NCBI GenBank assembly: GCA_020853395.1
Contig: JADYYY010000002.1
Span: 84,609-148,608, forward strand
Length of the DNA: 64,000 nt
Origin: Acidobacteriota bacterium
GTDB lineage: Bacteria > Acidobacteriota > Vicinamibacteria > Vicinamibacterales > SCN-69-37
Reading direction: 5' to 3'
Below, piece after piece: positions 45,267 through 54,464 of this stretch. The translations under genes were made by a program, and so were the position numbers. The notes under the pieces were generated by a model. It was not told the DNA's origin. It saw only the letters and a program-made list of their open reading frames with translations, and did no database searches. Each line of letters begins with the position of its first letter. The stretch's first letter is position 1.

Positions 45267-47120
45267 GTGTCGTTGTGGCGTCGCCCATCCACGCGCATCG
45301 GTGCGCTCGCGATCGTCTGTCTCGTCGCGCACGTGGGGCTCGCGCACGGCGCGGGCGTTGGACGTCACGCTGCGGACCTGCCGCTGCTCGTCGCGTTGGC
45401 CGCCGGAGGTGGCCCGCTGGTCGCGCAGCTTGCGCGTCACGCCTGGCGCGGCGAGTTCGGCGCCGACCTGCTCGCCGGCATCTCGATCCTGACCTCGATC
45501 GCGCTCGGCGAGTACCTGGCCGGGACGATCGTCGTCCTCATGCTCTCGGGCGGACAGGTCCTCGAGGACTACGCGATCGGTCGCGCCTCTTCCGCCCTGA
45601 CGGCCCTCGCGGCGCGGATGCCCACCATCGCGCACCGCGTCGACGCGCAGGCGACGAGCGACGTGCCGGTCGAGGCGCTCGCGGTCGGCGACGTCGTCGA
45701 GATCCACCCGCACGAGATCTGCCCGGTCGATGGCGTGGTGATCGCCGGCCACGGGCGGATGGACGAGTCCTATCTCACCGGAGAGCCGTTCGAGATCACG
45801 AAGACGCAGGGCTCGCCGGTGATCTCCGGCGCGCGAAATGGCGACGCGCGGCTCACCGTTCGCGCCACGCGGCGCGCAAACGACTCGCGCTATGCCCGCG
45901 TCATGGCCGTCATGCGCGACGCCGAGCAGCGGCGTCCGCGCCTTCGACGGCTCGGCGACGAGCTGGCCATCGTCTACACGCCGCTCGCCGTCGGGCTCGC
46001 GGGAGCGGCCTGGCTCGTCACCGGCGATCCCGTCCGCTTCCTCGCCGTCGTGGTCATCGCGACGCCCTGTCCCCTGCTGATCGGGATCCCGGTCGCCATC
46101 ATCGGCGCGGTGTCGCTCGCGGCGCGCCGCGCGATCATCGTCAAGAGCCCCGTCGTGCTCGAGCAGATCACGAGTTGCCGGACCGCCATCTTCGACAAGA
46201 CGGGCACGCTGACGTACGGCGAGCCGGAGCTGGTCGAGCAGACGACGGCAGACGGCCAGGATGCGCGCGAGATGCTGGCGCTCGTCGCGAGCGCGGAGCG
46301 CTACTCCAAGCATCCGCTGGCGCGCGCGATCGCCGCGGCCGCCGCGAAGGCCGGGTTCGCGCTGAGCGACGCCACCGAGGTGAGCGAGCCGCCGGGCGCG
46401 GGCATGCGTGCCGTCGTTCGAGGCCGGCGGATCCACCTGCAGAGCCGGCGCGCGTTCGTGGCGTCGCCCGCCGGCGCCGGCGTGGCGCTGCCGGCCGAAG
46501 CGGGCGGGCTGGAGTGCCTGGTCGCGATCGACGGCCGCTTCGCCGCGCTCCTGCGGTTCCGCGACGCGCCCCGCGCCGAGAGCCGGGACTTCGTCAGCCA
46601 CCTGGCGCCCGCGCACCACTTCGATCGCGTGATGATCGTCTCGGGCGACCGGCGGGCGGAGGTCGCGTTCCTCGCCGAGCGTGTGGGGATCGGCGCGATC
46701 CATGCCGAGCAGACGCCCGAGCAGAAGCTCGAGCTCGTCCGCCAGGAGACGGCCAGAGCGCGAACGCTCTACGTCGGCGACGGGATCAACGACGCGCCGG
46801 CGATGAAAGCCGCCACCGTCGGCATCGCGCTCGGACGCAACACCGAGGTCACCGCCGAGGCGGCCGACGTCGTCATCCTCGACAACACCCTTCGCAAAGT
46901 GGACGAGGTGCTGCACATCGGACGGCACATGCGGGCGGTCGCCCTGCAGAGCGCGATCGGGGGCATGGCGCTGAGCCTGGCCGGGATGCTGGCCGCGGCC
47001 GCGGGCCTGCTCACGCCCGTCAACGCCGCGATTGGCCAGGAGATCATCGACGTGCTCGCCGTGCTGAATGCGTTGCGTGCCGGCGTCGCCCCGGCCCAGA
47101 TTCAGGACTTCGAACGGTAG
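45267..47120 (+). CDS. Heavy-metal-type P1B ATPase without N-terminal metal-binding domain
   Basis: 617 residues from GTG. The membrane core has the metal-site motif TPCPLL (C268), a CPL rather than the common CPC. The actuator loop is LTGEP where TGES is typical of other P-type ATPases. The phosphorylation loop DKTGTLT (D310), SKHPLA and GDGINDAPAM are intact. No HMA domain or His-rich tail is present at the N-terminus, and there are about six to seven predicted membrane helices. It pumps a transition metal or related cation out of the cytoplasm, but the ion is not assigned. No metalloregulator gene is adjacent. Confidence 0.9.
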   Translation: MSLWRRPSTRIGALAIVCLVAHVGLAHGAGVGRHAADLPLLVALAAGGGPLVAQLARHAWRGEFGADLLAGISILTSIALGEYLAGTIVVLMLSGGQVLEDYAIGRASSALTALAARMPTIAHRVDAQATSDVPVEALAVGDVVEIHPHEICPVDGVVIAGHGRMDESYLTGEPFEITKTQGSPVISGARNGDARLTVRATRRANDSRYARVMAVMRDAEQRRPRLRRLGDELAIVYTPLAVGLAGAAWLVTGDPVRFLAVVVIATPCPLLIGIPVAIIGAVSLAARRAIIVKSPVVLEQITSCRTAIFDKTGTLTYGEPELVEQTTADGQDAREMLALVASAERYSKHPLARAIAAAAAKAGFALSDATEVSEPPGAGMRAVVRGRRIHLQSRRAFVASPAGAGVALPAEAGGLECLVAIDGRFAALLRFRDAPRAESRDFVSHLAPAHHFDRVMIVSGDRRAEVAFLAERVGIGAIHAEQTPEQKLELVRQETARARTLYVGDGINDAPAMKAATVGIALGRNTEVTAEAADVVILDNTLRKVDEVLHIGRHMRAVALQSAIGGMALSLAGMLAAAAGLLTPVNAAIGQEIIDVLAVLNALRAGVAPAQIQDFER

Positions 47121-47230
47121 TCTCGCGAGGGGCTCCTGTGGGGCGTTTCGTGCTGTCGAGTCCCCCATCAGGGCCCTTGCGCGGCGTGACACTTGGCGAG
47201 ATTGTTGTTCTGATCGTTCGAGACGGAACG

Positions 47231-48397
47231 ATGGCCGACACCCTTGGGTTCCTGGCGTCTCCACCGTCGAATCACACGGCAACCGCCTGGGCCTGGCGGC
47301 GTCTCGGGGCGCTCGTGGCGCCTGCCGGGCTCGTGCTGAACGGCCGCCACCTCTGGGATCCTCAGCTCCACAGTGCGTCGGCCGCGTGGCGCATCCTGCT
47401 CGGCGGCACGCTCGGCGCCGGCGAGGCGTACGTTGACGGCGACTGGGACTGCGCCGCGCTCGACGTGCTCACGGCGCGCCTGCTCGCCGCCGAAGCCGAT
47501 CGGCCGCTCGCCTGGCGCGCATCGGCGATCGCCCAGGCACTCGCCGCGCGAGTCGTGAACGGGCAGACGAAGCGGCGCGCGCGCCGGGCGATCACGAGCC
47601 ACTACGATCTCGACGACGCGCTCTACGAGGCGATGCTCGGCCCGACGATGGCGTACAGTTGCGGCTACTGGCGCGCCGCGACGACGCTCGACGAGGCGCA
47701 GCGGGCGAAGTGGGCGCTCGTCTGCCGGAAGCTCGCGCTGACGCCCGGTCAGCGGCTGCTCGACGTCGGCTGCGGCTGGGGCGGGTTCGCCGAGTATGCC
47801 GCTCGGCATCATGACGTGAAGATCGTGGGCATCACCGTCTCGCCGAGCCAGGCCGCGGCAGCACGCGCACGCTGTGCGGGCCTGCCGATCGACATCGTCG
47901 AGTGCGACTACCGCGACGTCCGCGGCCGCTTCGATCGAATCGTGTCGATCGGAATGTTCGAACACGTCGGACCGCGGAATTACCGAGCCTACTTCGACAC
48001 GATGCGCCGCCTGCTGACGGAGGACGGCCTGATGCTCCTGCACACGATCGGCGGCCTCGTCTCGCGGCGCACGACCGATGCCTGGATCGACCGGCACGTG
48101 TTTCCGGGATCCGTGCTGCCGTCAGCCGCACAGATCGCGCGCGCGCTCGAGGGCCGCTTCGTGATCGAGGATTGGCACAACTTCGGTGCGGATTACGACC
48201 GGACGCTGATGGCGTGGCACGCGAGGTTCGAGGTGGCGTGGCCCGCGCTGGCGCACCGGTATCCGGAGCGCTTCCGCCGGCTCTGGCGCTACTACCTGCT
48301 CACCTGCGCGGGCACGTTCCGCGCGCGCCGCAATCAGCTCTGGCAGCTCGTGCTGTCTCCCCATGGCGTCGCCGGCGGGCACCGCCGGTTGGCCTGA
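47231..48397 (+). CDS. cfa: Cyclopropane-fatty-acyl-phospholipid synthase
   Basis: 388 residues. SAM-dependent enzyme that cyclopropanates unsaturated acyl chains of membrane lipids. An N-terminal lipid-binding part (GEAYVDGDWDC) is followed by YDLDDALYEAMLGPTMAYSCGYW, the SAM motif LLDVGCGWGGFAEYAA, VGITVSPSQ, SIGMFEHVGPRNY and the C-terminal FGADYDRTLMAWH, with RRLWRYYLLTCAGTFRAR last. ATG 47231 gives the normal length. It lies 110 bp after the P-type ATPase gene in a different frame. An envelope-stress role fits the neighbouring genes. Confidence 0.93.
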   Translation: MADTLGFLASPPSNHTATAWAWRRLGALVAPAGLVLNGRHLWDPQLHSASAAWRILLGGTLGAGEAYVDGDWDCAALDVLTARLLAAEADRPLAWRASAIAQALAARVVNGQTKRRARRAITSHYDLDDALYEAMLGPTMAYSCGYWRAATTLDEAQRAKWALVCRKLALTPGQRLLDVGCGWGGFAEYAARHHDVKIVGITVSPSQAAAARARCAGLPIDIVECDYRDVRGRFDRIVSIGMFEHVGPRNYRAYFDTMRRLLTEDGLMLLHTIGGLVSRRTTDAWIDRHVFPGSVLPSAAQIARALEGRFVIEDWHNFGADYDRTLMAWHARFEVAWPALAHRYPERFRRLWRYYLLTCAGTFRARRNQLWQLVLSPHGVAGGHRRLA

Positions 48398-48479
48398 CGC
48401 ACGCCGACACGTCGGCTGGCGAGCGGCATCCAAGATCTGAACGTTCTCGGCGACGAGTTCGCGTGGAGAGAAGGCGTCG

Positions 48480-48908
48480 ATGATTCTCACGTGCAGCCAG
48501 TGTGGACAGAAGAACCGCATCGGAGCTGGGGCGCTCGCCGCCCAGTCGCGCTGTGGCCAGTGCAAGGCTCCGCTCGGACCGTTGTCCTGGCCGCTCGACG
48601 CGGATTCCGCGCTCTTCGACGCCATCCTGCAGGAAGCGCGCGTGCCCGTGCTCGTGGATTTCTGGGCCGCGTGGTGCGGCCCTTGCCGCATGGCGGCGCC
48701 CGAGGTGAAGCGCACGGCGGAGATCATGGCCGGACGCGCGGTCGTGCTGAAGGTCGACACGGAACGGCATCCGGAGCTCGCTGCGCGCTACCGTGTGAGC
48801 AGCATTCCGAACTTCCTGGTCCTCAAGGACGGCCGCGTCTTCTCGCAGCAGGCTGGCGCCGTGCGCCACGCAGAGATGGCGCGCTGGCTGGAAGCCGCCG
48901 GCGCGTGA
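48480..48908 (+). CDS. trxC: Thioredoxin 2-like protein with N-terminal zinc ribbon
   Basis: 142 residues. N-terminal zinc ribbon with CSQC (5-8) and CGQC (about 25-28), then a thioredoxin domain with active site WAAWCGPCR and the cis-Pro segment SSIPNFLVLKDG. This is the TrxC architecture: a cytoplasmic, oxidative-stress-linked disulphide reductase. GAGAGAAGG precedes the ATG. It ends 41 bp from the convergent hybrid kinase gene. Confidence 0.92.
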   Translation: MILTCSQCGQKNRIGAGALAAQSRCGQCKAPLGPLSWPLDADSALFDAILQEARVPVLVDFWAAWCGPCRMAAPEVKRTAEIMAGRAVVLKVDTERHPELAARYRVSSIPNFLVLKDGRVFSQQAGAVRHAEMARWLEAAGA

Positions 48909-48949
48909 TCGACGTTCCCGAGCCACCGCTCTGGCGGCACGATCGCCGC

Positions 48950-51619
48950 TCAACCTGCCGAGGCGTTCGCACCCGCGGCGGCCGCCTCGTCCGCTTCGCC
49001 GCCCGCTCCACGGCGCTCGAGCAACTCGCGGACCTTCCGGCGCAGCGTCGACGGCACGAAGGGCTTCTGGAGAAACCCGGCCCCGAGCGTCTTGGCGTAG
49101 ACGGCCGTCGACGGATCGCTCGCGTATCCTGACGTGAACAGCACGCACAGATCGGGCCGCAGTTCTCGAAGTCTCGTCACGAGCTCGCGCCCGCCCATCA
49201 CCGGCATGACGACGTCCGTGACGACCGCGTCGATCGAGTCGAGCGCGCTGGCCGCGATGCGCATGGCCTCCTCGCCGTTCTGCGCCTCGAGCACGCGATA
49301 GCCGGCCGCCGCAAGGGCTTCGCGCGCCATGCTGCGCACGGCCTCGTTGTCCTCGACGAGCAGCAGCGTCTCGCCGGTCACGGCCGGCGATGAGGCCGGC
49401 TCGGACACCGCATCCGCCTGCGACGCCGGCGCGCTCGTTCCCGGCAGCGTGATGACGAACGCCGTGCCGAGGTTCGGCGCGCTGTCGACCGAGATCCGGC
49501 CGCCGCTCTGCTGCACGATGCCGTACACGGTCGCCAGGCCGAGGCCGGTGCCGCGTCCTACGGGCTTCGTCGTGTAGAACGGCTCGAAGATGTGCGCGCG
49601 CACCTCGGGCGTCATCCCGCACCCGGTGTCGCCCACCGTGAGCCGCACGTCGTCCGTGCCGGCGTCGCCATCCATCGACGTGGCGATCGTCAGCCGTCCG
49701 CCGTTCGGCATCGCGTCGCGCGCGTTGACCGCGAGGTTGAGCAGCACCTGTGTCAACTGGCCAGGGTCGGCCTTGACGCACCGGATGCCGGGCTCGAGGG
49801 CAAGGACCAGCTCGACCGATTCGCCGACGAGCCGGCGCACCAGGCTTTCGGCATCGATGACGATCGTGTTGAGATCGACGACGACCGGCTGCAGCACCTG
49901 CTTGCGGCTGAACGCGAGCAGGTCGCGCGTGAGCGCCGCGGCATGCCGGCCCGCGCGCTGGACTTCCAATAGATGCGGGTGCGCCGCCGCGGCGGTCGGC
50001 GTCTCGTCGAGCAGCAGATCGGTGTAGCCCAGGATGGCGGTCAGCAGGTTGTTGAAATCGTGTGCGACGCCGCCGGCCAGCCGTCCGATGGCCTCCATCT
50101 TCTGCGCATGACGCAACTGTTCCTCACGCTGCTGCAGAGCACGCGCGGCGTCGTGCCGATCGGTGATGTCGCGCACGATGCCGGTGACGAACCGCTCGGG
50201 ACCGGCGGTCCAGGTCGCCGCCGACACCTCGACGGCGACGCTCGAGCCGTCGCGCCGGCGGGCGCGGTACTCTGCCGTGCGCTGGAGCCAGCCGCTCGTG
50301 CCGGCCAGCACCTCGCTGAACACGCGGGCGGCATCGGCCTGCAGTTCGTCGGGCACGAGCAGCGTGAGCGGCTGCGCGATCGCTTCCTGCTCGGTGTAGC
50401 CGAACAGCCGTTCGGCGCCCGGATTCCAGAACTGGATCGTGCCGTGCGCGTCCACCGAGATGATCGCGTCGTTGGCCGAGTCGGTGATGGCGCGGAACCG
50501 CTCGTACGCGATGTGCAGCTCCTGCGTGCGGGCCTGGACCTGTTCGTGCGAGTCCCTGAGCACGGCCGTCATGTGGTTGAACGCCTGCGCCATGCGCCGC
50601 GTCTCGACGGGCCCGCGCGGGGGCACGTGCCGCTGCCAGCGTCCCGCGGCGATCTCCGTGGCGGCATCCGCGAGATCGCGGATCGGACGCGTGAGGCGGC
50701 GGCCGAACACCACCGTGCTGCCCACGGCGACCACGAGCGTCACGACCGTCAGCCAGCGCAGCGTGGACTCGATGCGCGCGAGGGCCATGGCCGTCGGCGA
50801 CCAGTCCTTCAGCAGCAGCAGCGCGAGATCGCGCTGTGCGGCGTCGAGCACGTCGAAGCGACCGACGTACTGCGCGCCTCCCAGCGGGCGCACGTCGGTC
50901 GCGCCGTGCAGCACGCGCAACGCGTCGGGCTGCGTGCGCACCAACACGTCGAGCGCTTGCCTCGCATCGCCGGTCAGGCTGCTGCCGCACAGGTGCCCGC
51001 ACAGGAAGCTGACCTCGCTGTTCGTGATGGCCGCCAGCTCCGCCGCGACCTGGTCGTCGAACCGGAACGCGGCCGTGAACGACCCGATCAACTCGCGACC
51101 GAACAGCGCGGGTTCGGAGACGACCAGGAACAGATCGGCGCCGAGCAGCGTGATGACGCTGGCCGACGAGCCGCCGACGGCCGCCATGAGCGGGCCCACG
51201 AGCTGGGGAACCGACGCCTGATGCGCGCCGACGCCCGAGCGGCCGAGCCAGCGGCCCGACGCGTCCGTGACGACGCAGAGCTGCGCGCCGAGCTTCGCGC
51301 AGTACTCCGCCGTCATGTGATCGATGGTCGGGGCGTCAGCGGCGACTTCCGGCGCCGCGAGCGAGGCTCGGAAAACCGGCAGATCGACGATCAGCCGCGT
51401 GGCCTTGGCCGCCGCCTGCCGGCGCGTCTCGGTCAGCCGGGTGAACGCGACGTGCGCCGCCGCGAGGTCGTCGGCCGATCGAGCCAGCGAGTAGCGGGTC
51501 ACGATGGCGCGGGTCGCGATCAGCATCGCGGCGAGCGAGAGCACGGCGATGCCAACGATGCTGACGAGCACGCGGGCTTCGAGCCTGGCATGCCACGGGA
51601 TCGCCGAGGGCTGCCGCAT
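48950..51619 (-). CDS. Hybrid sensor histidine kinase with Cys-containing extracytoplasmic domain
   Basis: 889 residues. Membrane helices at about 17-40 and 288-305 enclose a periplasmic sensor with C107, C115 and the cluster CGHLC (207-211). HAMP (about 306-358), PAS (about 370-490), HisKA with phospho-acceptor H in GGVAHDFNNLL (about 520), an HATPase with NLAVNARDAM and GTGLGLATVYG, and a C-terminal receiver (about 755-875, phospho-Asp in VVTDVVMP near 801) follow. It lacks a DNA-binding output, so a phosphorelay or the nearby HD-GYP receiver may be downstream. It is nine bp downstream of the barrel gene in one operon. The Cys/His cluster makes a metal or redox signal plausible. Confidence 0.92.
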   Translation of the reverse strand: MRQPSAIPWHARLEARVLVSIVGIAVLSLAAMLIATRAIVTRYSLARSADDLAAAHVAFTRLTETRRQAAAKATRLIVDLPVFRASLAAPEVAADAPTIDHMTAEYCAKLGAQLCVVTDASGRWLGRSGVGAHQASVPQLVGPLMAAVGGSSASVITLLGADLFLVVSEPALFGRELIGSFTAAFRFDDQVAAELAAITNSEVSFLCGHLCGSSLTGDARQALDVLVRTQPDALRVLHGATDVRPLGGAQYVGRFDVLDAAQRDLALLLLKDWSPTAMALARIESTLRWLTVVTLVVAVGSTVVFGRRLTRPIRDLADAATEIAAGRWQRHVPPRGPVETRRMAQAFNHMTAVLRDSHEQVQARTQELHIAYERFRAITDSANDAIISVDAHGTIQFWNPGAERLFGYTEQEAIAQPLTLLVPDELQADAARVFSEVLAGTSGWLQRTAEYRARRRDGSSVAVEVSAATWTAGPERFVTGIVRDITDRHDAARALQQREEQLRHAQKMEAIGRLAGGVAHDFNNLLTAILGYTDLLLDETPTAAAAHPHLLEVQRAGRHAAALTRDLLAFSRKQVLQPVVVDLNTIVIDAESLVRRLVGESVELVLALEPGIRCVKADPGQLTQVLLNLAVNARDAMPNGGRLTIATSMDGDAGTDDVRLTVGDTGCGMTPEVRAHIFEPFYTTKPVGRGTGLGLATVYGIVQQSGGRISVDSAPNLGTAFVITLPGTSAPASQADAVSEPASSPAVTGETLLLVEDNEAVRSMAREALAAAGYRVLEAQNGEEAMRIAASALDSIDAVVTDVVMPVMGGRELVTRLRELRPDLCVLFTSGYASDPSTAVYAKTLGAGFLQKPFVPSTLRRKVRELLERRGAGGEADEAAAAGANASAG

Positions 51620-51628
51620 GACGCGACC

Positions 51629-52636
51629 TCAGAATCGCAGCGTCTGCGTCACGCCGACGTCAATCGCGGTGTGCCGGCCGGTGCGCAGCGCCTGCGGCTG
51701 GTGGACGACGTTGACGAACACCGCGAGCGGCCGGAGGACGCGCAGCCGGGCCCCTGCGGTGTACCGGCGAAGGAAGCTCGAGCGGCTGTCCGCGAGGTAG
51801 TCGAGCCGGTCGAGCCGCGCCACGGCCGTGACGGGGCCCATGCCCACGCGGTGCACGATGACGTCGACGTACCCGCCGCGGGTGCTCGTGCCGTCGAAGG
51901 GCTGGCCCGTGATCCACTCGCCGCGCAGCATCACGCCGCCGCGCATCCAGCGCGCGTCCACGCCGGTGAAGCGCATGCGCCCCGACACCCACGGGCCTTC
52001 GCGGTAGGCTTCCGAGTCGAGACGGCTGACGCCGAGGACCAGCGCGCGGTAGACGCCTTGCGCCCGCACGACGACGTCGCGGGTGCGCGGCCGTGGATCG
52101 TCGCCAGGATCGCCCGGCGTGCCGAAGCTGGCTTCGACGGTGAGCGACGCACGGCCCGCGAGCACCGAGACGCCGTGCTCGAGCGCGGTGTTCGACAAGG
52201 CCCAGTTGCCGCCGTAGCGGATCAGCGGCGCGCGCGCGAACCCGAAGTAGCCGTGATCGCTTCGTCCCGAGATGCCGAACGGCGTGCGGTATCGTCCGCC
52301 GCGCACGCCGAAGATCAGGCCGCGCGCCGTGGCCGTGCGCTCGACGTACGTCTCCATCACGTGAAGCCGGTCGTCGTACGGGAACGACGTGCCGAAGGCG
52401 TCGGAACCGGTTACGCCCGTCGCGGCCCAGGTCGCCTCGACTTGCGCGCGCCAGCCGCGGCCCACGGCTCCGAACAACCGGACTTGCACGCCGCCCGCCG
52501 TGGCCTCATCTGTCGAATGGCCGACGGTCATGTCGGTTTCCCGTGTCAGCGACACCTGAGCGCCAGCCGGCGCGGGACCCATCAGGATGAGGGCGACGGC
52601 GCTTCCGGCGGCGAGCGTCCAGCCTCCGGACGTCAC
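51629..52636 (-). CDS. Outer-membrane beta-barrel (porin-like) protein
   Basis: 335 residues. Signal peptide about 1-27 (ending APAGAQ); the rest alternates short amphipathic strands and turns and ends in the aromatic residue of VGVTQTLRF, as in outer-membrane barrels. The segments GLIFGVRGGRYRTPFGISGR and RLDYLADSRSSFLRRYTAGARLRV resemble porins of the DcaP/OprP-like sort. GTG 52636 overlaps the cupredoxin gene stop (GTGA). It may admit the ligand of the cupredoxin or the kinase; no specificity can be read. Confidence 0.78.
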   Translation of the reverse strand: MTSGGWTLAAGSAVALILMGPAPAGAQVSLTRETDMTVGHSTDEATAGGVQVRLFGAVGRGWRAQVEATWAATGVTGSDAFGTSFPYDDRLHVMETYVERTATARGLIFGVRGGRYRTPFGISGRSDHGYFGFARAPLIRYGGNWALSNTALEHGVSVLAGRASLTVEASFGTPGDPGDDPRPRTRDVVVRAQGVYRALVLGVSRLDSEAYREGPWVSGRMRFTGVDARWMRGGVMLRGEWITGQPFDGTSTRGGYVDVIVHRVGMGPVTAVARLDRLDYLADSRSSFLRRYTAGARLRVLRPLAVFVNVVHQPQALRTGRHTAIDVGVTQTLRF

Positions 52637-53214
52637 GGCCACGACACCTCGAGCGGCGCCCCGGACGACGGATCGAACTCGCCGTTCAGGACGGGCCCGC
52701 CGGGACGCCACGCGTGGTAGCGCGTCGGCGCCGCGGGGAGGTTCGGGATCACGAACCGCCCGCCGCGATCGGACACCGCGTAGTAAGCCGTCTCGAGGAC
52801 CATGACGTACGCGGCCATCTGCGGATGGATGTTGCAGAACACCCGGCTGAGGCCCGGCCGATCGAACGGCACTTCCTTCACCATGCCGACCGGGTAGAGT
52901 CCCAGGTCGAACTTGCGGCTGTCGTGAAACGAGAAGACGTTGTGAAAGACGCGGTCGTGATTCGGAAACTTGACGCGCGTCCCGACGCGCACGGCGAGCA
53001 CGTGCGGGAAGAACTGCATATCGCGCTGGTTCAGCACCGCGTCCGCCTGGGACGAGGGGGCCGGCGGCTGGCCGTCGGCAACGTCCAGCCAGATGACGGC
53101 GTCGGCCACCGGCCGGCCTGACGCGAGCGCGAGGCCGGTGAGATTGTTCGCGACGAGCGCGCGTGATGGCAACAACGCCACGAGCGCCAGCGCGGCCGCG
53201 AGAGGACGCCTCAT
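52633..53214 (-). CDS. Periplasmic cupredoxin-like (methylamine-utilisation-annotated family) protein
   Basis: 193 residues. Signal peptide about 1-22. A plastocyanin-like fold carries candidate copper ligands H86 and H91 (FPNHDRVFHNVFSFHD), then C127, H130 and M133 or M138 (FCNIHPQMAAYVMV). The final part (YYAVSDRGGRFVIPNLPAAP) is a carboxypeptidase-regulatory-like strand pair. The family is often labelled methylamine utilisation protein by old annotation, but no mau gene is here. First gene of an operon with the barrel and the hybrid kinase, so it may present copper or a redox state to the sensor. Confidence 0.83.
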   Translation of the reverse strand: MRRPLAAALALVALLPSRALVANNLTGLALASGRPVADAVIWLDVADGQPPAPSSQADAVLNQRDMQFFPHVLAVRVGTRVKFPNHDRVFHNVFSFHDSRKFDLGLYPVGMVKEVPFDRPGLSRVFCNIHPQMAAYVMVLETAYYAVSDRGGRFVIPNLPAAPTRYHAWRPGGPVLNGEFDPSSGAPLEVSWP

Positions 53215-53343
53215 GCCGCGACCACGTAGCAAGGCGCATGCCCGGCGATCTGCTGCCGGATGCGACAACGCGTTGCGCGTCACCGCGCAGTCCTGCGCGA
53301 CCGTCGTGTGAGTGCCAGCTCGGGTGGAGTAACATCACGCGCG

Positions 53344-54342
53344 ATGTTGTCGCCCTCGCGGTCGGGACGTGCGGCGCCAGGCGGAACGATCCTCGTCGTC
53401 GACGATCTGGACGCCAACCTCAGCCTGCTCGATCACATCCTGTCCGCGCAGGGCTATCGCGTGGCCCGCGCCCGCGACGGCGAGGAGGCGCTCGACCTCG
53501 TCATGCGCGAACGTCCCGACCTCGTGCTCTCGGACGTGCGCATGCCGAAGTGCGACGGCTTCGATCTGTGCCGCGCGCTGAAGTCGTCGCCGGAAACGCG
53601 GCTCACGCCGGTCGTGCTGATGACCGGCGCGGCCGAGGCGGCCGACCGCATCAAGGCGATCGAAGCCGGCGCCAACGACTTCGTGACCAAGCCGATCGAT
53701 CAGGCCGAGCTGAAGGCGCGGGTCCGATCGCTCATGCAGCTCAAGCGGTACACCGACGAGCTGGACTCGGCCGAGGAGGTGCTGCGCAGCCTCGCGCTCA
53801 TGATCGAGGCGCGCGATTCCTACACCGACGGCCATTGTCAGCGCCTTTCACGCTACGCCACCGAGCTCGGGCTGAAGCTGAATCTGGAGGAGGACGACCT
53901 GCAGGCGCTCGCGCGCGGCGGCTACTTCCACGACATCGGCAAGATCGCCGTCCCGGACGCCATCCTGTTGAAGCCCGGACCGCTCACGGCGCGTGAGCAG
54001 GAGCGCATGCGCGAGCATCCGGTCGTCGGCGACCGGCTCTGCGGCAACCTGCGCGCGCTCGGCCGCGTGCGCGCCATCGTCCGCCATCATCACGAACGGC
54101 TCGACGGCAGCGGCTACCCCGACGGGCTCCGCGGCGACCAGATCCCCCTGCTGGCGCAAGTCATCGGCGTCGTCGACGTCTACGACGCGCTCACGACGGT
54201 GCGGCCCTATCGCGCGCCGCTCGATCAGCGGCTGGCGCTGGCCGAGCTGCAGCGCGAGGCCGGCCGCGGCCTCTTCCGTCGGGATCTCGTCGAGGCGTTC
54301 GTCGAGACGCGGCAGACCGGCGCGCCCGTGCCGGAACTGTAA
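53344..54342 (+). CDS. HD-GYP response regulator (c-di-GMP phosphodiesterase)
   Basis: 332 residues. The receiver domain (about 14-130) has D20/D21, phospho-acceptor D64 (LVLSDVRMP), MTGAA and VTKPID. The HD-GYP domain has HCQRLSRYA, FHDIGKIAVPDAIL, MREHPVVGDRL, HHERLDGSGYPDGLRGDQIP and the VVDVYDALTTVRPYR signature. All metal ligands and the GYP loop are intact, so it should degrade cyclic di-GMP to GMP when activated. It is divergent from the cupredoxin/kinase operon with 129 bp between starts; the hybrid kinase is a candidate partner. Confidence 0.95.
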   Translation: MLSPSRSGRAAPGGTILVVDDLDANLSLLDHILSAQGYRVARARDGEEALDLVMRERPDLVLSDVRMPKCDGFDLCRALKSSPETRLTPVVLMTGAAEAADRIKAIEAGANDFVTKPIDQAELKARVRSLMQLKRYTDELDSAEEVLRSLALMIEARDSYTDGHCQRLSRYATELGLKLNLEEDDLQALARGGYFHDIGKIAVPDAILLKPGPLTAREQERMREHPVVGDRLCGNLRALGRVRAIVRHHHERLDGSGYPDGLRGDQIPLLAQVIGVVDVYDALTTVRPYRAPLDQRLALAELQREAGRGLFRRDLVEAFVETRQTGAPVPEL

Positions 54343-54373
54343 TCGGTCGCTCAAAACCGTGCGCGCCGGCCCG

Positions 54374-54408
54374 GGCAGTGCCGGTGCGACGTCGGGGCGG
54401 GCACTGCC
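54374..54408. repeat. Inverted repeat between HD-GYP and PilZ genes
   Basis: Arms GGCAGTGCC (54374-54382) and GGCACTGCC (54400-54408) with a 17-nt loop, 32 bp after the HD-GYP stop and 26 bp before the sigma-54 site. It could act as a 3'-end hairpin of the HD-GYP transcript or as an enhancer/operator site for the downstream promoter. No U-run follows. Confidence 0.45.
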
Positions 54409-54433
54409 GGTGTCGGGGCTCCATCGGAAGTCG

Positions 54434-54448
54434 TGGCACGTAGATTGC
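54434..54448 (+). promoter_or_regulatory. Consensus sigma-54 promoter of the PilZ gene
   Basis: TGGCACG-TAGA-TTGC: the -24 GG (54435-54436) and -12 GC (54447-54448) are separated by the required 10 bp and every consensus base is present. The start would be near 54460, only about five bases before ATG 54465 or 47 before ATG 54507. Activation would need an AAA+ enhancer-binding protein, which is not encoded in this window. Confidence 0.85.
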
Positions 54449-54464
54449 GTTTTGCGGCCGGCGT

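Noticed and set aside
45275-48397. 1,040-codon frame suggesting an ATPase-cyclopropane synthase fusion
   Set aside because: The first two thirds are an out-of-frame shadow of the P1B ATPase; only 47231 onward is the synthase.
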